The notes beneath the pieces were generated by a model. The model was not told the DNA's origin and did not search any database. It was given only the letters and a program-made list of their open reading frames with translations. A program made the translations under genes and the position numbers. 64,000 bases of DNA from Liolophura sinensis (Eukaryota; Mollusca; Polyplacophora; Chitonida; Chitonidae): the NCBI RefSeq assembly GCF_032854445.1, contig NC_088297.1, forward strand, positions 26,899,915 through 26,963,914, in the 5' to 3' direction. Numbering within the stretch: position 1 is the stretch's first letter; each line of letters opens with the position of its first letter. Shown piece by piece: positions 47,575-59,115 of the stretch.

Positions 47575-48535
47575 TTTTATGCCATGTCACAACAATGCAT
47601 ATTATCTAATCTGTACAGGTTATGCCATGTCACAAGAATGCATATTACCTTATCTGTACAGGTTACGCCATGTCACAAGAATGTATGTTATCTGATCTGT
47701 ATAGGTTACGCCATGTCACAAAAATGTATGTTATCTGATCTGTACATGCTACGCGATTTCACAAGAATGTGTGTTATTTGATCTGTATATTTTATGCCAT
47801 GTCACAAGAATGCATGTTATCTGATCTGTATATTTTATGCCATGTCACAAGAATGCACGTTATTTGATCTGTATATTTTATGCAATGTCACAAGAATGCA
47901 TGTTATCTGATCTGTACATTTTATGCCATGTCACAAGAATGCATGTTATCTGATCTGTGCAGGTTATGCCATGTCACAGAAAGGCATGCTATCTGATCTG
48001 TACAGATTATGCCATGTCATAGATAGGCATGTTATCTGATCTGTAAAGGTTAAGCCATTTCACAAGAATGCATGTTATCTGATCTGTACAGGTTATGCCA
48101 TGTCACAAAAATGCATGTTATCTGTTCTGTACATTTTATGACATGTCACAAGAATGCATGTTATCTGATCTGCACAGGTTATGACATGTCACAAGAATGC
48201 ACGTTATTTGATCTGTATAGGTTATACCTTGTCACAAGAATGCATGTTATCTGATCTGTACCGGTTACGCCATGTCACAAGAATGCATGTTATCTGATCT
48301 GTACAGGTTACGCCATGTCACAAGAATGCATGTTATCTGATCTGTGCAGGTTACGCCATGTCACAAGAATGCATGTTATCTAATCTGTACAGGTTACGCC
48401 ATTTCACAAGAATGCATGTTATCGGATCTGTACATTTTATGCCATGTCACAAGAATGCAAGTTATCTGATCTGTACATTTTTTGCCATCTCACAAAAATG
48501 CATGTTATCTCACTGTACAGGTTATTTTATAACTT
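47575..48535. repeat. 43-bp satellite, about 22 units
   Basis: Unit contains TTATGCCATGTCACAAGAAT, GCATGTTATCTGATCTGTAC and AGG; period 43 bp (48241 to 48284). Open frames across it are artefacts. Confidence 0.96.
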
Positions 48536-48719
48536 CTCCCCACAACTCGTGCTAGTCCTTAAAGTCTTATAAATTATGGTTTCAAACCGCATCTAAAATT
48601 ATACATTGCTGCTCGAGGATGTTGAGGATTTCGAATGTGTTAAATATATCTCAAACCGAAAGCCCAGTAAATAATACATATAATACAGTACGCAAATAGT
48701 AAATCGTGGTACCACTTGG

Positions 48720-50780
48720 ACAAAATAAAATAATATACTTTCTACCTTGTTAGCACAAATTGGACACACCAAAGCATATGTGCTGCCTACCTGGTTAGCA
48801 CAAAATGGACACACCAAGTATATGTACTATCTACCTGGTTAGCACAAATTGGACACACCACGTATATGCATTTTCTACCTGGTTAGCACAAATTGGACAC
48901 ACCAAAGCATATGCACTGCCTACCTGGTTAGCACAAATTGAACACACTAAGTATATGTACTACCTACCTGCTTAGCACAAAGTGGACACACCAAAGCATA
49001 TGTGCTGCCTACCTCGTTAGCACACACTGAACACACCAAGTATATGTCCTATCCACCTGGTTAGCATAAACTGGACACACCAAAGTATATGTACTATCTA
49101 TCTGGTTAGCACAAATTGGACACACCAAAGCATATGTGCTGCCTACCTCTTTAGCACACACTGAACACACAAAGTATATGTCCTATCTACCTGGTTAGCA
49201 TAAACTGGACACACCAAAGTATATGTACTATCTATCTGGTTAGCACAAATTGGACACACCACGTATATGCACTTTCTACCTGGTTAGCACAAATTGGACA
49301 CACCACATATATGCACTTTCTACCTGGTTAGCACAAATTGGACACACCACGTACATGCACTTTCTACCTGGTTAGCACAAATTAGACACACCAAAGCATA
49401 TGTGCTGCCTACCTGGTTAGCACAAACTGAACACACCAAGTATATGTCCTATCTACCTGGTTAGCACAAATTGGACACACTAAGTATATGTATTATCTAC
49501 CTCGTTAGCACAAACTGAACACACCAAGTATATGTCCTATCTACCTGGTTAGCACAAACTGGACACACCAAAGTATATGTACTATCTACCTCGTTAGCAC
49601 AAATTGGACACACTAAGTATATGTACTATCTACCTCGTGAGCACAAAGTGGACACACCAAAAGTATATGCACTATCTACCTGGTTAGCACAAACTGGACA
49701 CACCAAAGCATATGTGCTGCCTACCTCGTTAGCACAAACTGAACACACCAAGTATATATCCTATCTACCTGGTTAGCACAAATCGGACACACCAAAGTAT
49801 ATGTACTATCTACCTGGTTAGCACAAGTTGGACACACCAAGTATATGTACTATCTACCTGGTTAGCACAAATTGGACACACCAAATATATGTACCATCTA
49901 CCTCGTGAGCACAAAGTGGACACACCAAATTATATGTACTATCTACCTGTTTAGCACAAACTGGACACACCAAAGTATATGTCTTATCTACCTGGTTAGC
50001 ACAAACTGGACACACCAAAGTATGTGTACTATCTACCTGGTTATCACAAATTGGACACAGCAAGTATATGTGCTGCTTACCTGGTTAGAACAAATTGGAC
50101 ACCAGAAGTACATGTACTATCTACCTGGTTAGCACAAACTGGACATACCAAGTATATGTACTGTCTATCTCGTTAGCACAAATTGGACACACCAAATTAT
50201 ATGCACTATCCACCTCGTTAGCACAAATTGGACACACCAAAGCATATGTGCTGCCTACCTCGTTAGCACAAACTGAACACACCATGTATATGTACTATCT
50301 ACCTGGTTAGCACAAATTAGACACACCAAAGTATAAGCACTATCTACCTGGTTAGCACAAATTAGACACACCAAAGCATATGTGCTGCCTACCTGGTTAG
50401 CACAAATTGGACACACCAAGTATATGTACTATCTACCTGGTTAGCACAAATTGGACACACCAAAGCATATGTGCTGCCTACCTCGTTAGCACAAACTGAA
50501 CACATCAAGTATATGTTCTATCTACCTGGTTAGCACAAATCGGACACACCAAAGTATATGTACTATCTACCTCGTTAGCACAAATCGGACACACCAAGTA
50601 TATGTACAATCTACCTGGTTAGCACAAACTGGACACACCAAGTATATGCACTATCTACTTGGTCAGCACAAACTGGACACACCAAGTATATGTATTATCT
50701 TCCTGTTTAGTACTAACTGAACACACTAAGTATATGTACTATCTAACTGGTAGGCACAAATTGGGCACACCACGCACCAT
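48720..50780. repeat. 44/45-bp satellite, about 45 units
   Basis: Unit contains TGGTTAGCACAAATTGGACA, CACCAAAGTATATGTACTAT and CTACC. Length alternates between 44 and 45 bp through CCAAG or CCAAAG. Higher-order pairing of AAGCATATGTGCTGCC and AAGTATATGTACTATC variants is visible. Confidence 0.97.
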
Positions 50781-50864
50781 GTAGCATGTTGGTATAGACA
50801 CACACCTAGTATCTTCTAGAGTGATGACTCAGACTGGAAACACGATATTCTCATTTAAAGCGTA

Positions 50865-51112
50865 AGCGGAGGCCTCCATGACCCAGGTGGGTAGTGTGCA
50901 AGCACGACCCAATGACCCATGCTTTTCACTAGCTCATGCTGGCTTTCTCTCCGACAGTACGTGGGAAGATCTGTGAGGAACTTGGGGATGGTGGTGGTTT
51001 TCCCCAGGGGTTCTGCTCGGATTCCTCTCAGCATAACGCTGGCGGCCGTCGTATAAGTGAAATATTCTTGAGGACGGCATAAAACACCAAACAAATAAAT
51101 AAATAAAGAGCT
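50865..51112 (+). mobile_element. Core SINE, near full length
   Basis: Plus sense: GGAGGCCTCCATGACCCAGG head, then the diverged B-box region, GTGGTTTTCCCCAGGGG core, GGCGGCCGTCGTATAAGTG and an (AAAT)n tail. Confidence 0.88.
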
Positions 51113-51640
51113 AAAACAAATCGAATGCAAAAACCACAAACGCATATCTTCAAAATGCCGTGGATTAAAACTTCACAAATCACTATATAACCCACGTAGA
51201 ATTATGGATAGTCTGCTCGCTCTCTTATTAAACATGTGACATTTGGAGACATTTTGTTTCTGAACATTGGCATGACTGGAGTTAATAATTATCTTTTGGG
51301 CGTTATTTTGCTCCATTGACCTCCTATAACCTCAGATTTTCAGTTTTCCCAACAATGCCTACACTTTCATGTATGCATTTCAAGTTCGGTGATTTCCAGC
51401 TGATAGAGACATAAAACTTGACACCACTATAGCCCTTGGTTGATAAGATCCCTAGTTCGTATCCAGCAGCAGGGATTAGTCAAACGAAGGCTTTTGTCAA
51501 GAGGTTCTATTGTATACCAAAAACCCCTTAATATTCTTTAGTGCCTAAACTAAAACAGCCCTCAATCACGTAAATAAATATTAATTTAAAAAAGTCACTA
51601 AAGTACAGGAAATATGATCCCAGTTGCAGATTCTTACACT
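51113..51640. other. No recognisable gene
   Basis: AT-rich intergenic sequence between the SINE and MITE-5. Confidence 0.5.
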
Positions 51641-51887
51641 CAAACAATTAATCTGTTAATTTTAACAAAAAGTCTGTTGTCTGAGTGATGCTAGATTGTG
51701 TTCTGTTATTATGGCACAATATTCTCTCAAATTCAACACAACATCCTGTTAGTCTAATACAATTATTTTGCTGAACTGATAGAATGTGTGTATTCTATTC
51801 AACAGAACAATCTACTTCAATAATAGAAAACATTCTAGCATCACTCAGGCATCAGACGTTCTGTTAAATTAACAGAATAATTTTGGA
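51641..51887. mobile_element. MITE-5 with ~60-bp terminal inverted repeats
   Basis: Left end contains ATTAATCTGTTAATTTTAAC and TGAGTGATGCTAGA. The right end contains TCTAGCATCACTCA and GTTAAATTAACAGAATAAT, the near-exact reverse complement. Non-coding, about 247 bp. Confidence 0.8.
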
Positions 51888-52178
51888 TGGTACATTAACG
51901 AATCGTTAGACTCAATAAATCTTACTGTAAATAAACATCGTATCACCAGACAGTTTAAAAGACAGCTTTACGCGTCTTTGATAATAGACTGCGGAAGATA
52001 TCATTGACTTTTTAATGTGCGATTGTTAGCTCTATATGCTGCACAAACAAACCCTGGGATTAATCCGCAGGTGAGGGGACTTCTTTGTGGCATCTTGTGA
52101 CAGCTAAATGGTTTCTCATCATTAAGGTGTTTGATCAGGTTACTTCGGCTGTGTGTACAGTAACATCATCTAGTAGCC

Positions 52179-52185
52179 TATAAAA
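52179..52185 (+). promoter_or_regulatory. TATA box of the CUB-protein gene
   Basis: TATAAAA 37-43 nt upstream of the start codon at 52222. The 5' UTR must therefore be only about 5-15 nt, with CTCATCACTCCATC around the likely initiation site. This fits a highly expressed, tissue-specific secreted product (inference). Confidence 0.7.
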
Positions 52186-52221
52186 CACCAGCTTAACACC
52201 CTATCCTCTCATCACTCCATC

Positions 52222-55200
52222 ATGAAGACTCTCATCGCTGTTGTGTTAGCTCTGGCCGTTCTGCAGGCGACCGCTGTGGTAAGATTCCTTATCGGTTGTT
52301 TGCTTTGGTTGTGAAATTGGTATATTTTACATGCGCTCTGTTCGAGGGGACTATGTGACAAGTGGTCTAAGACGTTCGTGTGACCAATTACTCAGTCTTT
52401 AAGCTCGCCAATGACCCCTTATTCATTCCGCCAATATATATGATACGCATATCTGTACGTCACACGTCTTCAGTGAGCAAGGCCGTTTACGCACTCTTGA
52501 CGCTCTTTAACGACTCATGAGTTCAACCAATATCATCTGCACATCTGTACGTAACACGTGGGAAAGTTCGTCAGTAACCTGACAAAGGTTCATCGTTTAT
52601 TCCGGGCACTTAAGTTTCAACCACCCATGTATGCATGAAAATGACCGCCATCGGGCTAAACAACAATAAAATAAGTAAAACAAAAAAATAATATAAAACA
52701 ATAGCTCTTAATGTAACTCTTTACTACAGCGCATGTAAAGATGCACTGATTTCTTCTTGACGTGTGTTTTTTGTTTGACGGGTACGTTCTCAAACGTTCA
52801 TGAACGTCCTCGTACGTGTAGTGCTTCCACCAGGACGGCCGTTCACCTATTGGATTCCATGCTGACTGCACTTTTCATGACGATGTGTTTGCATAATTAT
52901 CTTGTCCGATTTCACTCTTTTGTGAAGCCCAAGCAACTCCAGATTCTTTCCTACAATGAAGTCCGTTATCAGTCTTCATTGATGTTCTGGATCTGCCGCC
53001 TGTCACGCTTGCATCATCACGTAGTCAGGATTCTGTTGCACCGAAAGAAGTCTGGTAACCCCGTCAGCCTGATTTCCTCCTCCCTTCAGACAGTTCACTA
53101 TTGTATATGCGAAATGCGTAATTTGACTTACAGAAATGAGCTTTGCAATTATACTTTAATGTTTGTCATTTATCACCTGCTTCCAGTTGGAGTCCTGTAT
53201 GTAGCTGAGCGCTTTAGTTAGCACCTGGTTAGTGTGCTTGTGCGTCACAATGACCCAGAAGCCTATCATCAGCGCGGTCGTTGTGAGATAAAGTTCAGCT
53301 GATGCTAGCTTCCTCTTCGGTCGCGCGTGGGAAGGCGTAAATAGGCCTAAGTAAATAAATAAATAAATGAATAAATAAAATGCTCTCAATTGGGATTACA
53401 GCCTTAACCCCGATAAGGCCTCATTCTGCTCATACTCTTCAAGTGTAAAATAAACCTATCCTTACTAAACATCGATCAATTAAGCACATAAATAAATTAC
53501 TGCATGTTAGACAGCAACTAATGAATTATTTCCTATTTCATGTGATGTTCTGCTTTTCCCTTGTATTCCCTTGTTCCCCGAATACAACGCCAGCCTCTGG
53601 ACGTGAATGAAGCGGAAGTTGACAGACCTGGTAGGGCTCTTTACACTTTTTTTTTAGAATCTTTCACTTCTTGACCTTTTTTGTTTCACCTTGGATTTGA
53701 ATTTTCAAGGCAAAACCTTCTTTACAGGGATGTTGCATTTGCTTTGTTTCCAGATAAAAGATTCATGTAGGCCTATATATACTATAACTATGGATACAGA
53801 CTACCTTAACATTTTGAACCGCTATTTGTTGCACTGAAGTTTATGCAAATGAAAATCTAGAAAATTAAATAGATTCTTTTTTCTGATGTATCATCATACC
53901 TGAAAACCTCTTTTAGACGCGTTCGCTGGTTATAAAAATAACTCACGCCTGACTGGGTAAAAGTGATAACATGGCGGCGCTTTAGATTTTTTGCTTTCTT
54001 TGAACCGGTGATATCAGGGTTATACGACATCACAAAAATAAACGGCATACTATATGGATGCATATATACATTGGGTCTAGTGATGTCTTTTCTCTTGTTG
54101 GGAGCGGAAGACCCAGGATCAACCCTGGGTCGAGTCACACCTAAGACTTTAAAAGAGGAAGTTGTAACTTCCTCGCTTGGCGTTCAGCATGAAGGGGATA
54201 GTGCAACGACTGGTTGACAATTATCAGCATAATGGCTCGGGCGGTGCGGCTTACTTGCCTTCGGTAAGGCGTCTCAGTGAAGCAGCACTAAATAAAAGAG
54301 CGGTGGAAATCCGTCCAGCAACAAGGAGGCACATTACACGCACTCTAAGGATTCCTTCGTCGTCATATGACTGAAAAATTAAGTACGACGTTCAACCTCA
54401 ATCACTCACTCACTTAAGAGCTTAGGCCAGAAAATTTAAATCAAATACATATATCATAAGTCAAGAGCTCCGTCCCACTCATCTGAACAACTCAGTACAT
54501 AACATCAATATTAGATAGGAAAATTAGGCAGACTAGATGTGAGTTCATTAATGTTTTCAATTTTCTTCTGTAACCAGCTCGCTGGGGGAGATACTGCGAC
54601 CAGTCCTATTACAACAACAGCGGTGTGATAACAAGTCCTAACTACCCTCAGGATTATGATAACAACCTAGACTGCGATTACGTCATCAACCCGACGCTGT
54701 ACGGACGCTATGAGATGCGATTTTACCTCTGTGACTTCGATGTGGAAGCGTCTGTATTCGGCGGATGCTCAGACTGGGTGGACTTCAACGGGACGCAGCG
54801 GATTTGTGGGATTCAATTGGGCGAGATGAAGTGTGAGTGTGGCGACCATATCGTTATCATTTGCGCGGTGGCAGTGCTATCCTGGTCGTCAGTTGGCAAG
54901 GAAGTTTTAGATTCTGATAACTGACTGCCCGTGAAGGCTTGGTGAAAGTAAACGAAAAGCTTCGCTCATTCAGGCGTTTAAAAGCCACTTGCCATACACG
55001 GGTATGGTGTGCATGGTTGTCTGTATGTCATGATTGTCTATACGTCATGAATGTCTGTACGTCATGGTTGTCTTTACTTCATGATTGTCTGTACGTCATG
55101 GTTATCTGTACGCCATGGTTGTATATGTGTCATGGTTGTCTGTACGTCATGGTTGTCTGTGCATCGTGGTTGTCTGTACGTCATGAATGTCTGTACGTCA

Positions 55201-56059
55201 TAATTGTCAGTATGTCATGCTTGTCTGTATGTCATGATTGTCTGTATGTCATGGTTGTCTGTACTTCATGATTGTCTGTACGTCATGGTTATCTGTACTT
55301 CATGATTGTCTGGACGTCATGGTTATCCGTACGTCATGATTGTCTGTACGCCATGGTTGTATGTTCGTCATGGTTGTCTGGACATCATGGTTGTCTTACG
55401 TCATGGTTGTCTGTACGTCATGGTTCTCTGTACGCCATAATTGTCAGTATGTCATGGTTGTCTGTACGTCATGATTGTCTGTACCTCATGGTTGTATGTG
55501 CGTCACGATTGTTTGTACATCATGCACAGGTCATGAAGGAACGTTTGTCTCTAGCATTGTTTGTACATATATAGAAGCTGACAAAGAAGTTTCTGTATGG
55601 CGTTAAAAGTCAATCACTATTAAATAAACGTGTAAAATACAATCCAATACAAGCCAGCAAATCAAGATTTCCCCATAAGTGATGGACAATACAGCAAAGA
55701 CATTACCTAGATACATACGAAACGTTTGACAAACTTAGCCACACTATTTTACTTAAATCGTACTTAGTTCAATTTTTTTTACGCTAAATTCGTTTAACAT
55801 CATTTCAGTTATGGGCACTGGGTTTTTCGAGTTGAAATTTCACACAGATTGGCGTACGACACGACGTGGCTTTAGGATTGCATATTGTGCCGGCTGTTAT
55901 AACTGGAACGCTGTGTCGGCAATGTGCAGGAACAGGCGTTCCCGTTTGGCGAATACAGGCTGGCAAAACGGATACTTCCCGAACGGTTCCTTCGGAAATG
56001 GATGGCCGAACATCACTCGCTACAACCAGTCCCAGCATTGGGGATGGCCTAGCCAGTAA
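52222..56059 (+). CDS. Secreted single CUB-domain protein, four exons (199 aa)
   Basis: Exons 52222-52278, 53594-53630, 54578-54832 and 55809-56059, with GT/AG borders and compatible phases 0, 1 and 1. Exon 1 is a signal peptide (MKTLIAVVLALAVLQATA). Exon 2 encodes a short acidic linker, perhaps a propeptide. Exon 3 and the start of exon 4 make one CUB domain: Cys38, SGVITSPNYPQDYDNN, Cys64, FYLCDFDVE, GGCSDWVDFNG, RICG, and the closing FFELKFHTDWRTTRRGFRIAY. Cys38/64 and Cys95/108 are the expected disulfide pairs; Cys83 and two more after the domain are extra. Acidic residues at 86, 88, 97 and 130 could form the calcium site seen in many CUB domains. The tail is rich in Trp, Asn and Gly. I chose donor 54833 (GTGAGT) because reading on breaks the CUB fold. 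CUB domains bind proteins or glycans extracellularly; the ligand is unknown. Confidence 0.88.
53290..53376 (+). mobile_element. Core SINE fragment in CUB-gene intron 2... intron 1
   Basis: In the first intron (52279-53593). AGTTCAGCTGATGCTAGCTT and TCGCGCGTGGGAAGG resemble the mid SINE, followed by an (AAAT)n tail. Internally deleted. Confidence 0.5.
54095..54416 (+). mobile_element. SINE2 (CACTCA type) in CUB-gene intron 2
   Basis: Head CCAGGATCAACCCTGGGTCG, body GGCGTTCAGCATGAAGGGGA, end AGTACGACGTTCAACCTCAA plus CACTCACTCAC. Lies in the second intron (53631-54577). Confidence 0.8.
54990..55540. repeat. 17-bp minisatellite in CUB-gene intron 3, about 32 units
   Basis: Unit CATGGTTGTCTGTACGT with frequent CATGATTGTCTGTACGT and CATGAATGTCTGTACGT variants. 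Lies wholly within the third intron, so the long open frames across it are not coding. Confidence 0.95.
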
Positions 56060-56116
56060 ACCGAAACTTTGAATACATAGCTTCTCTTAATGATACACAT
56101 CATTTGACAAATAATT

Positions 56117-56122
56117 AATAAA
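56117..56122 (+). terminator. Poly(A) signal of the CUB-protein gene
   Basis: AATAAA 58 nt past the stop codon, in an AT-rich 3' UTR. Confidence 0.65.
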
Positions 56123-56433
56123 ATACGTAACCGTGGATGAATCTGCATCAAATCAATTAAAAATACAAAGTCTGAGACCTTTGTTTATTCAAATAAATAA
56201 AACTTGTTCTGATGCTATCACATTCATGATTTCAGCTTACTTAACTGTCGACTAATTAAGGATTGGTTTTCAGTAGTGATAGGTACATGCTGAATGCGTA
56301 TAACCGGTTCTGGACTCATCACATATTCACATCAATGTGGTAAATGGATTACCTTTACGTTACCTTTATGGCCTTTGCGTTTTAGGAGCGGTCTGACTTT
56401 TTGTCATACTGTTCAGGTAGCAAATCTGTCAGC

Positions 56434-56439
56434 TTTATT
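56434..56439 (-). terminator. Poly(A) signal of the convergent minus-strand gene
   Basis: AATAAA on the minus strand, about 25 nt past the stop at 56464-56466. Confidence 0.5.
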
Positions 56440-56463
56440 TAAAAATCATATACATAGAGATTA

Positions 56464-56544
56464 TCACAACAATGTGTGATCGGCGATGATGTACCAGTTG
56501 TCTGAGGTCGGCATGTCGTAACAGCCGAACTCGAAGATGGAAAG
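56464..56544 (-). CDS. Candidate terminal coding exon of an unidentified gene
   Basis: After an AG acceptor (ATAATCATAG) the phase-0 frame encodes 26 residues and a TGA: it opens LSIFEFGCYDMP and continues TSDNWYIIADHTLL. The peptide has a balanced, folded-domain composition, and third-position GC is high for this region. A canonical AATAAA follows within 25 nt. The gene would converge tail to tail with the CUB gene. Its upstream exons, to the right, were not found; a nearer donor (GATTGCAG/GTAAAA) would leave an impossibly short intron of ~30 nt. Other frames are also open here, so this is a proposal. Confidence 0.35.
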   Translation of the reverse strand, partial: LSIFEFGCYDMPTSDNWYIIADHTLL

Positions 56545-57004
56545 CTATGATTATTTCTGACCAGTAAAATTTTACCTGCAATCTTTGCTTTCCATAATGA
56601 CAAAGCTGACAAATAAAGTAACATACTGATCTCATATTAGGAACGTTGTCATTTTTGTTTGCATGAATGGGTTGTAAAGGATGCCGTATATGATAAGGTG
56701 CTCCAAAACGAAGAGTATGTGGTTGTAAGGAAAATGAAGAAATATGTACCAAACCATCAGACAAACAACTTTCGTTTTCGTGGGATATTTCTTATTTCTT
56801 AACACCCCTGTATTTTATGCATACTTTCTGTCAGTGTTGGGAAATATTCGAAGATGACGTCATCGATGAATACACTGGGAACGCGTGACGAGCTTAGCGC
56901 CTGAAGTCCGGAATTTGTCCAGAGTTGATTAGACAGTTACCAACGATTAAGGTTACAGCAGCAGGTTACTTAATTTCACGACTGACCACTGGAGAATGTC
57001 ATTC
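56545..57004. other. No recognisable gene
   Basis: AT-rich, except 56850-56920, which is GC-richer with a CRE-like GATGACGTCATCG. May be regulatory; nothing else supported. Confidence 0.45.
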
Positions 57005-57215
57005 ATTTATTTACTTATTTGATTGGTGTTTTACGCCGTACTCAAGAATATTTCACTTATATGACGGCGGCCAGCATTATTGTGGGAGGAAACAGGGAAC
57101 AACCTGGGAGAAACCCACGACTATTCGCAGGTTGCTGGCAGACTTTCCCACGTACGGCCGGAGAGAAAAAAAGCATGAGCTGGACTTGAATTCACAGCGA
57201 CCACACTGGTGGGAA
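57005..57215 (-). mobile_element. Core SINE, missing the end of its head
   Basis: TTGATTGGTGTTTTACGCCG, ATGACGGCGGCCAGCATTAT, core, and GGACTTGAATTCACAGCGAC, where it ends. Confidence 0.88.
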
Positions 57216-57617
57216 CCGGAGAATGTGGTCTTAAACCATTTTCACGCCACGTGTTCAAATCCCCAAGGTTTCTATCCATGGCAGAGGGTGTTTTCCAACG
57301 TTTTCAAGGACAAATTATTTTCAGTGCAAACTTTCACAAAAAGATTTATAGACACTATCTGGATAATTGGTTTGGTATTAGCATGAAGGAAAGACAGGTC
57401 TACATTCAAAGGCATCCAAAACATTAAAAAAAAGTCTTTAAAAGGACTTTCATGCATCATCTTGAAAAATTTTTAAAATAATTCAGGGAGTTTATCACCT
57501 GTTGGCTCAGAAGTTTCCATACATCAGGAGGTTTGTCAGATCAATGATGCGGTGGCATTAACCTGGCTCTTTCTGTTCTTTCTACCTGTAAATAATGGAC
57601 CCAGGAAAAACGTGTTG
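57216..57617. other. No recognisable gene
   Basis: A 72-codon open frame overlaps the SINE edge (57209-57427) but has no recognisable motif. Confidence 0.4.
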
Positions 57618-57750
57618 GCGGAATATCTGCGGATGATCGTGGGTTTTCCCCAGGCTCAGCACGGTTTCCATCCACCAAAATGCTGACCGCCGTCGTACAA
57701 GTGAAATGTTGTACAGCGTAAAACACCTATCAAAGAAATAAATGAATAAA
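57618..57750 (+). mobile_element. Core SINE 3' fragment
   Basis: GATGATCGTGGGTTTTCCCC, GCTGACCGCCGTCGTACAAG, then the A-rich tail. Confidence 0.8.
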
Positions 57751-58999
57751 TTTTAAATATCTAACTACGCCATACCCAACAACGCTGATTGAAAAGTCAA
57801 CAACATGTGCAATGGCACCCATGGAAAACAAACTTGTATTTTAACACATGTGTACCTATTCTGTTTATGGGATCCACGCCTGAAAGCTCGATGCTAGTCA
57901 ACTTTTACGCCTAGCTTGATTAGAGAGCTGAGGTCCTATTCTTTTCATCCCCATTGATCCGAAGTGGACCAGGCCGCGTTCGGGCAATAAAACAAACGGT
58001 CAACTAATAAAGTGATGTATTGCGTATTGGCCTACAAATACGTGTACAAAGACGGCGTGCGGTGATTCTGACTGGTTTCCTCCATCCATAAATCTGAGAA
58101 CGTTCGCAAGTAAACAAATTATAATATGGTGAATCAAATAAATAAGTTAATACTGTATTTGATTGCTTTAAATTCTAATCTTAATAAAAGATGAGGCGTC
58201 ACCTTGTTATTACATAAAAAGTACTAACCTTTATTTTGCCGATGTAATTTCGCCGAATGTGAGGTAAAAGAAAGTTATGATACCAATGTGAATCGAGGCA
58301 ATCGTCTTGAGAATTTTATCCAGTTGAACCCTAACAGACTGCGCTATAAGATCATTACCCATTCGCCCAAAGGAGCGACGGCTAATATGACATTGACTTG
58401 ACTTCGGGATCATTTACAAGAATTTAGTTTGGCATTGTGTAGCCGGAGGTCCGCGAAGTCTGTGTCATCAAATGGATTGCAGTTGTACTGCACTGCATCT
58501 TTCTTGCTAAAATTGTGTGTATGTTAAATATGATAACAAGGCAGCATTTTGAGTAATTCTAGATCAGTGACGTCTTATAAGTTGCAATTAATATCACAGC
58601 ATTTTCCCCCTAATTCTGCTTTAGTCGTCGTGCTTTGGGCCGTGTAAATTACTACAATTTAAATGTTTCCATGAACAGTTAGAATAAAACCCTAAATGGT
58701 TGAACACTCTATTCTGTATTTTTTTTTCATGAGGAGAATAAAAACGTAACTGAAGTAAACTGATAAGAGGCCGTATTTCACGGATTACGCGTGACCATTT
58801 GTCATCTGCCACCCTGCAACGGCCATGCTGATACCTTTTGTTACAGCGTTCTGGTTAGAGATCACCATACAACCTGTACGTGTTGTGATTTCTCAGAAAA
58901 ATCCAAGGTTCCAGCCCGGCGCTCGGGCAGGGAAAATGTTCATTTCCACCATGATAGGTTTGGCATATCAACGTTATATATGTGGGAACGCACGTCAGT
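57751..58999. other. No firm gene; possible minus-strand exon at 58231-58413
   Basis: The minus-strand frame at 58231-58413 (60 codons, start MIPKSSQCH) ends with a hydrophobic stretch (TIASIHIGIITFFYLTF) and a stop overlapping AATAAA. The frame is not recognised and has no splice support, so I do not call it a gene. B-box-like GGTTCCAGCCC near 58909 is probably a SINE remnant. Confidence 0.35.
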
Positions 59000-59115
59000 A
59001 ACTTGACCGTGGACTTACCCCGGGCACTTCGGTTACTCCACCAATTAAAAACTATTGCCGCCGTGTAAGTGAAAAAAACCCTAAGTATTGCGTTGAGAAA
59101 CAATCAAGCAAATAA
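59000..59115 (+). mobile_element. Core SINE 3' fragment, degraded
   Basis: GACTTACCCCGGGCACTTCGG core and TTGCCGCCGTGTAAGTG tail side. Confidence 0.6.

Noticed and set aside
47584-48555. Open frames across the 43-bp array
   Set aside because: The period is not a multiple of three and the frames rotate through the same repeat; artefact.
48599-50310. Open frames with repeated C-x2-C motifs (CPICANQVDSTY type) or repeated YLVSTNWTH
   Set aside because: They are translations of the 44/45-bp satellite. A 45-bp unit keeps frame for short runs, and each 44-bp unit breaks it; there is no start context or flanking exon.
42480-50780. CRISPR-like arrays
   Set aside because: There are no unique spacers: whole units repeat head to tail, the genome is eukaryotic, and no cas genes are present.
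52757-53221. 154-codon open frame in the first intron of the CUB gene
   Set aside because: No recognisable motif, lies in an intron between validated splice sites, and has low-complexity neighbours. Kept only as a possible nested ORF.
54833-54924. Continuation of CUB exon 3 to the stop at 54924
   Set aside because: The extension lacks the end of the CUB fold, whereas splicing at GTGAGT joins exon 4, which supplies it in phase.
54939-55574. Two ~100-codon Cys/Val/His-rich frames
   Set aside because: They are the 17-bp minisatellite lying inside a CUB-gene intron.
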